Origin: Kaistia sp. 32K
Lineage (GTDB): Bacteria > Pseudomonadota > Alphaproteobacteria > Rhizobiales > Kaistiaceae
Assembly: GCF_016629525.1 (NCBI RefSeq)
Contig: NZ_AP024269.1
Location: forward strand, 1,798,001-1,862,000
Reading direction: 5' to 3'
Length of the DNA stretch: 64,000 nucleotides
This document shows, piece after piece, positions 8,380 to 17,125 of the stretch. The notes beneath the pieces are model-generated. The model had not been told where the DNA came from. It was given only the letters and a program-made list of their open reading frames with translations, and made no database searches. The translations under genes and the position numbers were made by a program. Every line of letters begins with the position of its first letter. Within the stretch, counting starts at the first letter, position 1.

Positions 8380-9534
8380 TCAGTGGGCGAGGGTGACCTT
8401 GCCGTCGACGATCTTCACCAACGTGCCGTTCGCCATGTACTGGCCGCTCTCGCGACCTTCCGGGCCGTCCTTGACGAACGTAACGGTGCCGTTCAGCGTC
8501 GGCACCGAAATCTGCCAGAACGCCTCCCGGATCGCCTTCGGATCGGCGGCGCCGGCCTTCTCGATCGCCGCCTTGATGACGTGGATGCCGTCATAGCCGC
8601 GATAGCTCTCGGTCAGGCCAGCGCTGCCATGGCCCTGCTTGGCCCAGGCGTCGATGAAGGCCTTGGCCTGGTCCGGATGCGGGGTCTTGTCCGGCTCCCA
8701 CGGCGCGAAGAACACCATGTGCATCGTGTTGTTGGCGGCGGAGCCGGCCTGCTCGATCAGCTGGTCCGGGTTCTGCGAGCCGCCCGTGGTGATGATCCGC
8801 TTGGTGATGCCGAGGGCCGCCGCCTGCTTCAGCACCAGCGTCAGCTGCTCGACGGCGGTGGTGACGATGATGGTGTCGGAGTCGGACGCCTTGATCTTGG
8901 AGAGCTGGGCGCTCATGTCTTGCGCCGACTGGTCCATGATCTCGGAGAGGCCGACCTCGACGCCGTTCTCCTTGAACATCGCCGTGAAGTCGGTGATCGT
9001 CCCGCGACCCCAGTCATTGTTGATCGCCAGGAAGTCGACCTTCTTGATGCCGAGATCCGGCAGCAGCGTCTTGAACAGCGCCGCCTCGACGAAGGAGGGC
9101 GGCGAGATGCGGAAGATGTAGGGGTTGCCCTGCTTGGTGATCTTGCTCGACGACGAGGTCTCGACCAGCATCGGCACTTCGTACTGCATCAGCTTCGGCA
9201 TCGCGGCGAGCGTCAGGCTGGAGCCCCAGGCGCCCATCATCACCGGCACCTTGTCGCGCTCGATCAGCTTTTCGGCGACAGCGGCGGCCTCGGTCGGGTT
9301 GCTCTTGTTGTCCTCGATCACAAGCTCGATCGGGTTGCCGAGCACGCCGCCGGCGGCGTTGATCTGCTCCACGGCGATCTTGGCGCCGTCGACGATATAG
9401 GTTCCGGAGGCCGCGAACGGCCCCGTGAGCGGCTGGTTGACGCCGATCTTGATCGCGTCCGCCGATGAAAGCCCCGTCGTCGCCATGAGCATCGAAAGGG
9501 CCAGCATCGTGATCGAAGTTCTTGCCTTGAGCAT
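8380..9534 (-). CDS. Branched-chain amino acid-type ABC transporter substrate-binding protein
   Basis: 384 residues from the ATG at 9534, which has a strong GGAGGAG ribosome site. A Sec signal peptide (about 1-27, ending SSADA) precedes a Peripla_BP_6 fold starting IKIGVNQPLTGPFAASGTY and containing GNPIELVIEDNKSNP, as in LivJ/LivK-like proteins. No permease or ATPase genes are next to it, so it must work with a transporter encoded elsewhere. It lies downstream of the amaA-amaB pair on the same strand, so pipecolate, lysine or a related amino acid is a plausible ligand, though this is inferred from context only. Confidence 0.9.
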   Translation of the reverse strand: MLKARTSITMLALSMLMATTGLSSADAIKIGVNQPLTGPFAASGTYIVDGAKIAVEQINAAGGVLGNPIELVIEDNKSNPTEAAAVAEKLIERDKVPVMMGAWGSSLTLAAMPKLMQYEVPMLVETSSSSKITKQGNPYIFRISPPSFVEAALFKTLLPDLGIKKVDFLAINNDWGRGTITDFTAMFKENGVEVGLSEIMDQSAQDMSAQLSKIKASDSDTIIVTTAVEQLTLVLKQAAALGITKRIITTGGSQNPDQLIEQAGSAANNTMHMVFFAPWEPDKTPHPDQAKAFIDAWAKQGHGSAGLTESYRGYDGIHVIKAAIEKAGAADPKAIREAFWQISVPTLNGTVTFVKDGPEGRESGQYMANGTLVKIVDGKVTLAH

Positions 9535-9841
9535 TCGTTCTCCTCCCGTCGGGTTGGGCCGCACGCTTCTGCACGCCCGCGACGACGCCGTACCACCGAG
9601 GCGGCCTGGTACAGCGTTCCTCATCGTCGATGGAGCAGGCCACCCTTGTTCCAAAGTTGCCTGATGCATTGGTGCTATCTTGCTGTCTTTAGGATGTTAT
9701 CGCAAGGGAAATATAGGGCCAATCTTCGAGCTGGTTCGCTCGCCCGAACGCGCGGTTTCGGGACCATTTCCGGATCAGGACGAAGGGCTGGAAGATCAAT
9801 CGGTTGCCGCGAAATGCTGAGCGGGCGCGACCGGGCGAGCC
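9535..9841. other. Intergenic region with no gene
   Basis: About 300 bp between the 5' end of the binding-protein gene and the hairpin after the ALDH gene. It should hold the binding-protein promoter. Open frames here are short and show no protein signature. No convincing operator was seen. Confidence 0.5.
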
Positions 9842-9877
9842 GCCCCGCGAGCCCGGCCGTGGCCGGGCTCGCGGGGC
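9842..9877 (-). terminator. 17-bp perfect GC hairpin after amaB-like gene
   Basis: An uninterrupted 17-bp palindromic stem with a 2-nt centre (GT) starts about 20 bp after the ALDH stop codon. There is no T-run on either side. It is very stable and probably marks the end of the operon or blocks readthrough toward the binding-protein gene. Confidence 0.55.
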
Positions 9878-9897
9878 AGGGGCGGCTTCGCGGATCG

Positions 9898-11442
9898 TCA
9901 GGCGACGTCGAACTGGACGCCTTGCGCCAGCGGCAGCGTCTTGCCGAAATTGATCGTGTTGGTGGCGCGGCGCATATAGGCCTTCCAGGCGTCGGAGCCG
10001 GATTCCCGGCCGCCGCCGGTTTCCTTCTCGCCGCCGAACGCGCCGCCGATCTCGGCGCCGGACGGGCCGATATTGACGTTGGCGATGCCGCAATCCGAGC
10101 CGCGCACCGAGAGGAAAGTCTCTGCCTCGCGCAGATCGTTGGTGAAGATCGACGAGGAGAGACCCTGCGGCACGGCGTTGTGCAGGCGAAGCGCCTCGTC
10201 GAAATCGGAATAGCGGAGCACATAGAGGATCGGCGCGAAGGTCTCCTGCTCGACCGGGCCGGTCTGCGCCGGCATCTCGACGATGGCCGGGCGCACGTAA
10301 TAGGCGGCGGGCGCGGCCGCCGCGTCGACGCGATCGCCGCCCGTCACCGCGCCGCCGGCGGCCCTGGCGGCACCGAGCGCCCGCTGCATGCCCTCGAAGG
10401 CGCGGGCGTCGATCAGCGGGCCGACCAGCGTGCCGGCCTCGAGCGGGTTGCCGATTTTGACCGAGCCATAGGCTTGCTTCAGGCGCGGCACGAGGGCATC
10501 GTAGATGCTGTCATGAACGAAGAGGCGGCGCAGCGTGGTGCAGCGCTGGCCGGCCGTGCCCATGGCGGCGAAGGCGACGCCGCGCAACGTCAGGTCGAGA
10601 TCGGCCGAGGGGCAGACGATGGCGGCGTTGTTGCCGCCGAGCTCCAGGATGGCGCGGGCAAAGCGGCCGGCGAGGCGCGGGCCGACGGCGCGGCCCATGG
10701 CGGTCGAGCCGGTCGCCGAGACGAGCGGCACGCGCGGATGGTCGACCAAAGCCTCGCCGACGGCGCGGCCGCCGATCAGGACGGTCGCGAGATGGTCCGG
10801 CAGCGTGCCGCCCTCGGCGACGAAGCGTTTTGCCGCGCGGTCGAACAGGGCCGTCGTCGCCAGCGCCGTCAGCGGCGTCTTCTCGGACGGCTTCCACACG
10901 ACGCTGTTGCCGCAGACGAGCGCGAGCGCCGCATTCCACGACCAGACCGCGACGGGGAAGTTGAAGGCGGAGATGACGCCGGTGACGCCGAGCGGATGCC
11001 AGGTCTCCATCATCCGGTGATCGCTGCGCTCGGTGGCGATGGTGAGGCCATAGAGCTGGCGCGACAGGCCGACGGTGAAATCGCAGATGTCGATCATCTC
11101 CTGCACCTCGCCGAGGCCCTCCGAGACGATCTTGCCGGCCTCGATCGCGACCAGCCGGCCGAGCGCTGCCTTGTGCTCGCGGAGTTCCTCGCCGAGCAGG
11201 CGGATCAGCTCGCCGCGCTTCGGCGCCGGCACGCTGCGCCAGGCGAGGAAGGCCGCATGCGCCGCCTCGATGGCGCGGTTCGCCGCGGCTTCATCCGTCT
11301 CGACGAGGCGGGCCAGCTCCTCGCCGGTAACAGGCGAATGGACGGCGAGCGTGCCGCCGGAGCGTACCGATGCGGGAACGCCGATCTCGGCGAGAAGTGT
11401 GTCGACCTCGGCCTTGAGGGTGTTCTTGATGGCGATGGTCAT
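9898..11442 (-). CDS. amaB: ALDH7-type aldehyde dehydrogenase, probable L-piperidine-6-carboxylate / aminoadipate-semialdehyde dehydrogenase
   Basis: 514 residues from the ATG at 11442 (AAGGAAG ribosome site). ALDH7 hallmarks are present: ELGGNNAAIV and the active-site segment GTAGQRCTTLRRLF with the catalytic Cys near residue 300. ALDH7 enzymes oxidise alpha-aminoadipic semialdehyde (in equilibrium with piperideine-6-carboxylate) to 2-aminoadipate with NAD(P)+, a late step of lysine and pipecolate breakdown. The gene lies 37 bp after an AmaA-like oxidase that would produce this substrate, which supports the specific call. Family assignment is firm; the exact substrate is inferred. Confidence 0.85.
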   Translation of the reverse strand: MTIAIKNTLKAEVDTLLAEIGVPASVRSGGTLAVHSPVTGEELARLVETDEAAANRAIEAAHAAFLAWRSVPAPKRGELIRLLGEELREHKAALGRLVAIEAGKIVSEGLGEVQEMIDICDFTVGLSRQLYGLTIATERSDHRMMETWHPLGVTGVISAFNFPVAVWSWNAALALVCGNSVVWKPSEKTPLTALATTALFDRAAKRFVAEGGTLPDHLATVLIGGRAVGEALVDHPRVPLVSATGSTAMGRAVGPRLAGRFARAILELGGNNAAIVCPSADLDLTLRGVAFAAMGTAGQRCTTLRRLFVHDSIYDALVPRLKQAYGSVKIGNPLEAGTLVGPLIDARAFEGMQRALGAARAAGGAVTGGDRVDAAAAPAAYYVRPAIVEMPAQTGPVEQETFAPILYVLRYSDFDEALRLHNAVPQGLSSSIFTNDLREAETFLSVRGSDCGIANVNIGPSGAEIGGAFGGEKETGGGRESGSDAWKAYMRRATNTINFGKTLPLAQGVQFDVA

Positions 11443-11479
11443 GCTCTTCCTTCCTCGAAATCCGGGTCTCGACTGCGTT

Positions 11480-12763
11480 TCAAAGCCGGGCGTCGGCCAG
11501 ATGGGCGATCTGCGACCCCACTTCGTAATAGGCTTCCTTGAGGCGGCGCAAGCGCGCCGCGCTGGCGTCGGTGACGGGAAGCGGCAGCGCCTCCTCCGGA
11601 ATCCGGCCCGCGATATGCCCGGCGAGGATCTGCCCGAATACGGTGCCGGGCGCGATGCCGCGTCCATTGTAACCCGAGAAGGTGATCACGTTCGGGGCGA
11701 GCTTGTGAAAGCGCGGCAGGCAATTGTCCGTCATGCCAATCTGGCCGTACCACTCGGCCTCGAAGGCGACGTCGCCGATCTGCGGGAAGATTTTGGCGAG
11801 CGCCCGCTTGGCCCAGGCGCGGTGGATCGGCGCGCCGCTGCCGCGCAGCGCCCCGACGCTGCCGAAGACGAGCCGGCCGGCGCGGTCGAGGCGGAACGAG
11901 CTCAGGATCTCGCGCGTGTCCCAGGCGCCCTGCCGCTCCGGCAGGATCGTGCTCCGGAGATCCGCGTCGAGCGGCACGGTGGCGAAGTTGAAATAGGGCA
12001 GGTGGATCTGCTCGGCGCGGATCTCGGGCCAAGGCATGCTGGTATAGGCGTCGGTCGCGACGACCACCCAGCCGGCCGTGACGCTTCCGCCCGCCGTCGC
12101 CACGCGCCAGCCGCCGGCCGCTCTTTCCGCCGACACCACCGGGCTGCGGACATGGATGCGCGCGCCGTGAGCGAGCGCAGCGCGGGCGAGGCCGCGCGCA
12201 TAGGCGAGCGGCTGGATCGTCCCGGCGCGCAGATCGAGCAGCGATCCGGCATAGGCATGGCTGCCGGTCTTTTCCGCTGTATCGGCGGCGTCGAGCAGGC
12301 GGACCGGCGCGCCGCGGGCAAGCCATTGCTCGGCCCGCTGCCGGATCTCCGCCAGCCCTTTCGCCCCGACGGCGCAATGCAGCGTTCCCGCTGTCTCCAG
12401 CTCGCATTCGATGCCATGCGCGCGGACCAGCTCGAAAACCTGTCGCGGCGCATCGCCGAGCAGCTCGAGCAGGCGGTCGCCAGGCTCGCGGCCGAGCGTC
12501 GCCGGCACGTCGTCGGGCATCACCCACATGCCGGCATTGACCAGACCGACATTGCGCCCCGATCCGCCGAAGCCGATCTCGACGCCCTCGAGCAGCACGA
12601 CATCGAGGCCGTCGCGGGCAGCGTGCAGGGCGGTCGACAGGCCGGTATAGCCGCCGCCGATCACCACGACGTCGGCCGTGCGGTCGCCGGCGAGAGGCGT
12701 CGCGGGCGGGGCAGGCGGCGCCGTGCGCTCCCAGAGACCGTGCGATCGTGGATCGTTCTGCAT
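11480..12763 (-). CDS. amaA: FAD-dependent amine oxidase, probable L-pipecolate oxidase
   Basis: 427 residues from the ATG at 12763; an upstream in-frame start at 12829 would add 22 residues without a recognisable domain. The N-terminus resembles AmaA (SHGLWERTAPPAP, then the dinucleotide fold VVVIGGGYTGLSTALHAA at about 31-48) and the C-terminal FAD contact reads YNGRGIAPGTVFGQILAGHI. It belongs to the DAO/glycine oxidase family. The gene order amaA then amaB, with a 37-bp gap, matches conversion of L-pipecolate to piperideine-6-carboxylate and on to aminoadipate. The substrate is inferred from similarity and context. Confidence 0.82.
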   Translation of the reverse strand: MQNDPRSHGLWERTAPPAPPATPLAGDRTADVVVIGGGYTGLSTALHAARDGLDVVLLEGVEIGFGGSGRNVGLVNAGMWVMPDDVPATLGREPGDRLLELLGDAPRQVFELVRAHGIECELETAGTLHCAVGAKGLAEIRQRAEQWLARGAPVRLLDAADTAEKTGSHAYAGSLLDLRAGTIQPLAYARGLARAALAHGARIHVRSPVVSAERAAGGWRVATAGGSVTAGWVVVATDAYTSMPWPEIRAEQIHLPYFNFATVPLDADLRSTILPERQGAWDTREILSSFRLDRAGRLVFGSVGALRGSGAPIHRAWAKRALAKIFPQIGDVAFEAEWYGQIGMTDNCLPRFHKLAPNVITFSGYNGRGIAPGTVFGQILAGHIAGRIPEEALPLPVTDASAARLRRLKEAYYEVGSQIAHLADARL

Positions 12764-12942
12764 GAGCCCGTCCCGGCGGATGTTCACCTTCCGTAAGGCG
12801 ATCATGGCTGCCACCCGCGTCGGCGACAATGGAATTCCACGACCCGCGCGCGGCCTGTCATCGTTCTGTCATATGAACTGTCGCATGTGGTGCCGCCGCG
12901 CGGCGGCATGTCGAAATTCCTGCTCGACCGGCAAGCGATGCG

Positions 12943-13974
12943 ATGATCAATCCGGCAATGCCTGCTGAAGCTTCTGCGCTGTCCCGACCCGTCTCGGGTG
13001 TGATCTGGGCCTATCGTTTCGATGCCGGCGGCGGCGCTCGCGCCATCGCGCTGGACGAGACGATCGCGCCGAGCGATCCGGCCGAAGGCTTCGTCTGGGT
13101 GCATATCGATTTCGTCGATCGCCTGGCGCGCGACTGGATCGCCGGGGTCGGCTGGCTCAGCGGCGATGCGCGCCGCCTGCTGCTTTCGGTCGATGATCAT
13201 CCGACGCTCGATTTCGACAAGCACGCCGTCTGGGGCCGCTTCTCCGATACGCTGCAGGAGCATCCGGGCGAGGATTCCGACCGGACGGTGCCGATGCGCT
13301 TCGCCTTTGGTCCGGGCTATCTGGTCTCCGGCCGGCGACATCCCGTCCGCGCCGCGGCGCTGGCGCGAAGCAAGATCCAGAGCGGCCAGCCCGTCTCAGG
13401 CCCCGTCGCGCTGTTCGAGCTGATGATCGAGCAGGTGCTGCGCGCCATGGCGGAGACCCTTCGCGCGCTGCGGATGGAAGCGGATTCGATCGAGGACCGC
13501 GTGCTCGACGAGCGGCTGCACGACGAGTCGCGCCGCCTCGGGCCGCTGCGGCGGACGGCGGTCAAGCTGCACCGCCAGCTGTCCGGCTTCCGCAGCATCC
13601 TGCGCGAGTTTCCCGAGGACGACGACGACGAGGACGAGCAGAGCCACCAGGCCGCCTCCGCGGCGGCGGAACGGCTCCTGCGCCGCATCGAGACGCTGGA
13701 TCAGGAAGTCCAGGAAGTGCAGGACCGCGCGCGCTTCCTGCAGGACGAGATCGCGGCGAAGCTCGCCAACATCAGCAACCGCCACCTCTATGTGCTCTCG
13801 ATCATGACGGCGCTCTTGATGCCGCCGACGCTGGTGACCGGCTTCTTCGGCATGAATACCGGTGGCCTGCCGTTCCTCGACGGCTCCACGGGCTGGATCG
13901 GCGCCTCCGTCATCGGCGTCGTCGCCTCCGGCTTCACCCTCCTGCTGCTGCGCCGGCTCGGCTTCTTCGACTAG
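12943..13974 (+). CDS. zntB: CorA-family metal transporter, ZntB-like
   Basis: 343 residues: a long cytoplasmic a/b and helical domain (about 1-280, with a coiled-coil stretch and an acidic EDDDDEDEQ run near residue 224), then two membrane helices at the C-terminus. The signature between them is GMNTGGLP, the form found in ZntB-type proteins rather than the GMN-MPEL of Mg2+-specific CorA. ZntB transports Zn2+ (and perhaps other divalent ions) as a pentamer. The gene converges with the cyd operon across a shared terminator. Confidence 0.88.
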   Translation: MINPAMPAEASALSRPVSGVIWAYRFDAGGGARAIALDETIAPSDPAEGFVWVHIDFVDRLARDWIAGVGWLSGDARRLLLSVDDHPTLDFDKHAVWGRFSDTLQEHPGEDSDRTVPMRFAFGPGYLVSGRRHPVRAAALARSKIQSGQPVSGPVALFELMIEQVLRAMAETLRALRMEADSIEDRVLDERLHDESRRLGPLRRTAVKLHRQLSGFRSILREFPEDDDDEDEQSHQAASAAAERLLRRIETLDQEVQEVQDRARFLQDEIAAKLANISNRHLYVLSIMTALLMPPTLVTGFFGMNTGGLPFLDGSTGWIGASVIGVVASGFTLLLLRRLGFFD

Positions 13975-14005
13975 AGCGGCGCGGGATCCGCAGCCCCCAA
14001 ACGAA

Positions 14006-14045
14006 AACGACCGCCCGGGATCGTCGGATCCGTCGGGCGGTCGTT
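14006..14045. terminator. Bidirectional terminator between zntB and cydX
   Basis: 12-bp perfect stem (AACGACCGCCCG / CGGGCGGTCGTT) with a 16-nt loop. T-rich sequence follows on both strands (CTGTTTT and GTTTTCGTTT), so it can serve both converging operons. Confidence 0.75.
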
Positions 14046-14072
14046 CTGTTTTGCGCCGGGCGCTGGTCTAGA

Positions 14073-14204
14073 TCAGCGATCCTTGCTCGGCGTGATACCG
14101 AGGCGGCCCTTCAGCCGGTCGTCACGCAGCTCGTACCACATGGCGTTGAGGATGCCGAAGGCGCAGGCGAGGCTGAGGCCGAGGATCCAGGAGAAATACC
14201 ACAT
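14073..14204 (-). CDS. cydX: Cytochrome bd oxidase small subunit CydX
   Basis: A 43-residue protein, MWYFSWILGLSLACAFGI..., with one membrane helix (about 3-22) followed by a charged tail containing MWYELRDDRL. The W-x-F-x-W-x-L-G-x-x-x-A-C-x-F-x-I-x-N-x-x-W-x-E pattern is typical of CydX. The ATG has a GGAGGATTTCAGCA ribosome site. It starts 16 bp after the cydB stop, completing a cydABX operon. CydX is known to stabilise the haem b595/d centre of the oxidase. Confidence 0.93.
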   Translation of the reverse strand: MWYFSWILGLSLACAFGILNAMWYELRDDRLKGRLGITPSKDR

Positions 14205-14220
14205 TGCTGAAATCCTCCGC

Positions 14221-15372
14221 TCAGTAGGCGTTCGGGTTCTTGTCCATCGTCACCGCCGTCACCTTGCCGCGCATCACGCGGTAGATGAAGGCCGTGTAGA
14301 TCAGGATGATCGGCAGGAAGAAGCAGGTCGACAGCAGCATCACCCAGAGCGTCAGCTTCGACGAGGACGCGTCCCAGATCGTGAGGCCGTTGCTCGGATC
14401 GACCGAGGACGGCAGCAGGAAGGGGAACAGCGACACGCCGGCCGTGGCGATGATGCCGAAGATGGCCGCGCCCGAGGTGATGAAGGTGAGCGCCGGCTTC
14501 CTGGCGGTGAAGCCGACGAGCGCCAGCAGCGCGCCCGCGAAGCCGAGGATCGGAGCGATCATCATCCACGGATACTTCGTGTAGTTGGCGAGCCACGCGC
14601 CATTCTCGACCGAGACCGTCTTGCCGAGCGGGTTCGAAGGCCCGAGCGGGTCGATGACGCTGGTCAGCACATGGCCGCCGATGCCATAGGCGGTCCAGAC
14701 GCCGGCAAGCGCGAACAGCACGATGACGGCCAGCGCCGCCAGCCGGCCGTAGCTGCGGGCGCGATCGGCGATGACGCCCTCGGTCTTCCACGTCAGCAGC
14801 GCCGCGCCATGCATGATCAGCATCGAGAGGCTGACGAGGCCGGCGAGAAGCGCGTAGGGCGTCAGCAGCTGGAAGAAGTTGCCGCGCCAGAACGTCCGGA
14901 GCGTGTCGTCGAACTCGAACGGCACGCCGAGCAGCACGTTGCCGACGGCGACGCCCAGGATCAGCGCCGGAATGATGCCGGCGATGCAGAGCACGATGTC
15001 CCAGGTCGAGCGCCAGCCGGGATCGCCGATCTTGCTCCGGTACTTGAAGCCGACCGGGCGCAGGATGAGGGCGACCAGGATCACCATCATCGCCAGGTAG
15101 AAGCCGGAGAAGGACACGGCGTAGAGCATCGGGAAGGCGGCGAAGATGGCGCCGCCGCCGAGGATCAGCCAGACCTGGTTACCTTCCCAGACCGGCCCGA
15201 CGACGTTGATCACGACGCGGCGTTCCTCGTCCGTCTTGGCGACGAACGGCAGGAGGGCGCCGATGCCGAGATCGAAGCCGTCCATCACGGCGAAGCCGAT
15301 CAAAAGCACGCCGAGCAGGAGCCACCAGATGAGGCGGAGCGTTTCGTAGTCGACTGGTACAATGTCATTCAT
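14221..15372 (-). CDS. cydB: Cytochrome bd ubiquinol oxidase subunit II
   Basis: 383 residues with eight to nine predicted membrane helices. The N-terminus MNDIVPVDYETLRLIWWLLLGVLLIGFAVMDGFDLG matches CydB, including the conserved FAVMDGFDLGIG segment, and GPVWEGNQVWLILGGGA is the second family signature. Its start is 15 bp from the cydA stop. It forms the structural partner of CydA in the quinol-oxidising, O2-reducing complex of the cytoplasmic membrane. Confidence 0.96.
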   Translation of the reverse strand: MNDIVPVDYETLRLIWWLLLGVLLIGFAVMDGFDLGIGALLPFVAKTDEERRVVINVVGPVWEGNQVWLILGGGAIFAAFPMLYAVSFSGFYLAMMVILVALILRPVGFKYRSKIGDPGWRSTWDIVLCIAGIIPALILGVAVGNVLLGVPFEFDDTLRTFWRGNFFQLLTPYALLAGLVSLSMLIMHGAALLTWKTEGVIADRARSYGRLAALAVIVLFALAGVWTAYGIGGHVLTSVIDPLGPSNPLGKTVSVENGAWLANYTKYPWMMIAPILGFAGALLALVGFTARKPALTFITSGAAIFGIIATAGVSLFPFLLPSSVDPSNGLTIWDASSSKLTLWVMLLSTCFFLPIILIYTAFIYRVMRGKVTAVTMDKNPNAY

Positions 15373-15387
15373 GATAACCCCCGCGGA

Positions 15388-16977
15388 TCAGAGCTTGGGG
15401 CCGGCGGCGGCCGGGATCGGCAGCACGTCGGGACCTGCGACGGCCGGCTGCAGCGGATCATGCTCCAGCGGGCCCTTCTTGATCGTCTTCACCATCAGGA
15501 TCACTTCGATCACCGCCAGCACGCTGTAGATCAGAAGGAAGATCGACAGGCTGATGACGAGATCGGTGAACGTCAGGCCGGATGCCGCATAGAAGGTCGG
15601 CAGCACGCCTTCGATCGCCCAAGGCTGACGGCCATATTCGGCAAGCAGCCAGCCGGCTTCGATCGCCACCCAGGGCAGCGGCAGGCTGAACAGCGCCAGC
15701 CACAGCGTCCAGCGCTGCTCGCCGAGCTTGTGCCGCGAGGCGATGTAGAAGGCGGCGGCGAAGAAGGCGATGAAGTAGAAGCCGAGACCCACCATCAGGC
15801 GGAAGCTCCAGAACATGACGGGCACGTTCGGGATGGTCGAGGCGGCCGCCTTCGTGATGTCCGCATCCGTCGCGTTCTCGACGTCGGGGCGGATCTGCTT
15901 GACCAGGAGGCCGTAGCCGAGGTTCGGCCACTTCTCGCTGAATACCTCGCGAGCCTGGGTGTCGCCCGGGTTGGCGCGGACGACCTGCAGGGCCTTGTAG
16001 GCCTCGATGCCGTCGCGGATCCGGTCCTTGGCCGTCTCGACCAGGTTGACGATGCCGGGCAGTTCCTTCGTCAGCGAACGCGTGCCGATGACGCCGAGCA
16101 GGTAGGGGACGCTGATGGAGAAGCTGTTCTCCTGCTTCTCCATGTTCGGGAAGGCGATGAGGTTGAGCGAGGCCGGAGCCGGCTCCGTGTGCCACATGCT
16201 CTCCATCGCGGCGACCTTCATCTTCTGGTTTTCCGTCGTCACGTAGCCGCTCTCGTCACCGAGCACGACGACGGACAGCGCCGAGGCGAGGCCGAAGCTG
16301 GCCGCGACCGCCATCGAGCGCTTGGCGAACTCCAGGTGCCGGCCCTTGAGCAGGTACCAGGCACTGACCGCCATGACGAACATGGAGCCGGTGACGTAAC
16401 CGGCACTTACGGTATGGACGAACTTCGCCTGCGCGACCGGGTTGAACAGCACCGCCATGAAGTCGGTGACTTCCATGCGCATCGTGTCGGGATTGAAGAC
16501 CGCGCCGACGGGATGCTGCATCCAGCCATTGGCGATCAGGATCCAGAGCGCCGAGAAGTTGGCGCCGAAGGCAACCAGCCAGGTGACGCAAAGGTGTCCG
16601 ACCTTCGACATCCGGTCCCAGCCGAAGAAGAACAGGCCGATGAAGGATGCTTCGAGGAAGAAAGCCATCAGGCCTTCGAGCGCCAGCGGCGCGCCGAAGA
16701 TGTCGCCCACGTAGTGGCTGTAATAGGACCAGTTCATGCCGAACTGGAATTCCATGACGACACCCGTCGCCACACCCATGGCGAAGTTGATGCCGAAGCA
16801 GGTGCCCCAGAAGAGGGTCATGCGGCGCCAGATCTCGCGGCCCGTCATAACATAGACGCTCTCCATGATCGCCATCAGGAAGGAGAGCCCGAGCGTCAGG
16901 GGAACGAAGAGAAAATGATACATAGCCGTGGCCGCAAATTGCAGCCTCGACAGCGTAACGACATCGATATCAATCAT
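15388..16977 (-). CDS. cydA: Cytochrome bd ubiquinol oxidase subunit I
   Basis: 529 residues. The N-terminus contains the first haem ligand region (AMYHFLFVPLTLGLSFLMA, His21), and the GRQPW motif precedes the later helices. The quinol-binding Q-loop is of the long type: the stretch DRIRDGIEAYKALQVV through PNLGYGLLVKQIRPDVENAT closely parallels the E. coli CydA insert. It is therefore an L-subfamily bd oxidase, a high-affinity terminal oxidase for low oxygen or nitrosative stress. It is divergent from cydDC and has an FNR-type box 60 bp upstream. Confidence 0.97.
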   Translation of the reverse strand: MIDIDVVTLSRLQFAATAMYHFLFVPLTLGLSFLMAIMESVYVMTGREIWRRMTLFWGTCFGINFAMGVATGVVMEFQFGMNWSYYSHYVGDIFGAPLALEGLMAFFLEASFIGLFFFGWDRMSKVGHLCVTWLVAFGANFSALWILIANGWMQHPVGAVFNPDTMRMEVTDFMAVLFNPVAQAKFVHTVSAGYVTGSMFVMAVSAWYLLKGRHLEFAKRSMAVAASFGLASALSVVVLGDESGYVTTENQKMKVAAMESMWHTEPAPASLNLIAFPNMEKQENSFSISVPYLLGVIGTRSLTKELPGIVNLVETAKDRIRDGIEAYKALQVVRANPGDTQAREVFSEKWPNLGYGLLVKQIRPDVENATDADITKAAASTIPNVPVMFWSFRLMVGLGFYFIAFFAAAFYIASRHKLGEQRWTLWLALFSLPLPWVAIEAGWLLAEYGRQPWAIEGVLPTFYAASGLTFTDLVISLSIFLLIYSVLAVIEVILMVKTIKKGPLEHDPLQPAVAGPDVLPIPAAAGPKL

Positions 16978-17036
16978 GGCCTATACCTTTTGAGTCGCCA
17001 GGCTTTCACAGCTAGGGCTCCATAAGGCTACGAACA

Positions 17037-17050
17037 TTGAGCGAAATCAA
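17037..17050. promoter_or_regulatory. FNR/FixK/Anr-type box between cydA and cydD
   Basis: TTGA-GCGAAA-TCAA, a perfect match to the TTGA-N6-TCAA core recognised by FNR/CRP-family oxygen regulators. Its centre is about 67 bp from the cydA start and about 82 bp from the preferred cydD start, so one site could activate both divergent operons from the usual -41.5 position. Confidence 0.75.
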
Positions 17051-17125
17051 TGCAGCGAGATCACGCGTGCGGTGGATTGGCACAGGGGCCGCACGGATAC
17101 CGGCCAACACTATAAGCTTGGCCGC

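Noticed and set aside
14083..17025. A 980-codon open frame antisense to cydXBA
   Set aside because: It lies exactly opposite well-identified cyd genes, is full of Arg, Asp, Gly and His repeats typical of GC-rich shadow frames, and has no domain signature.
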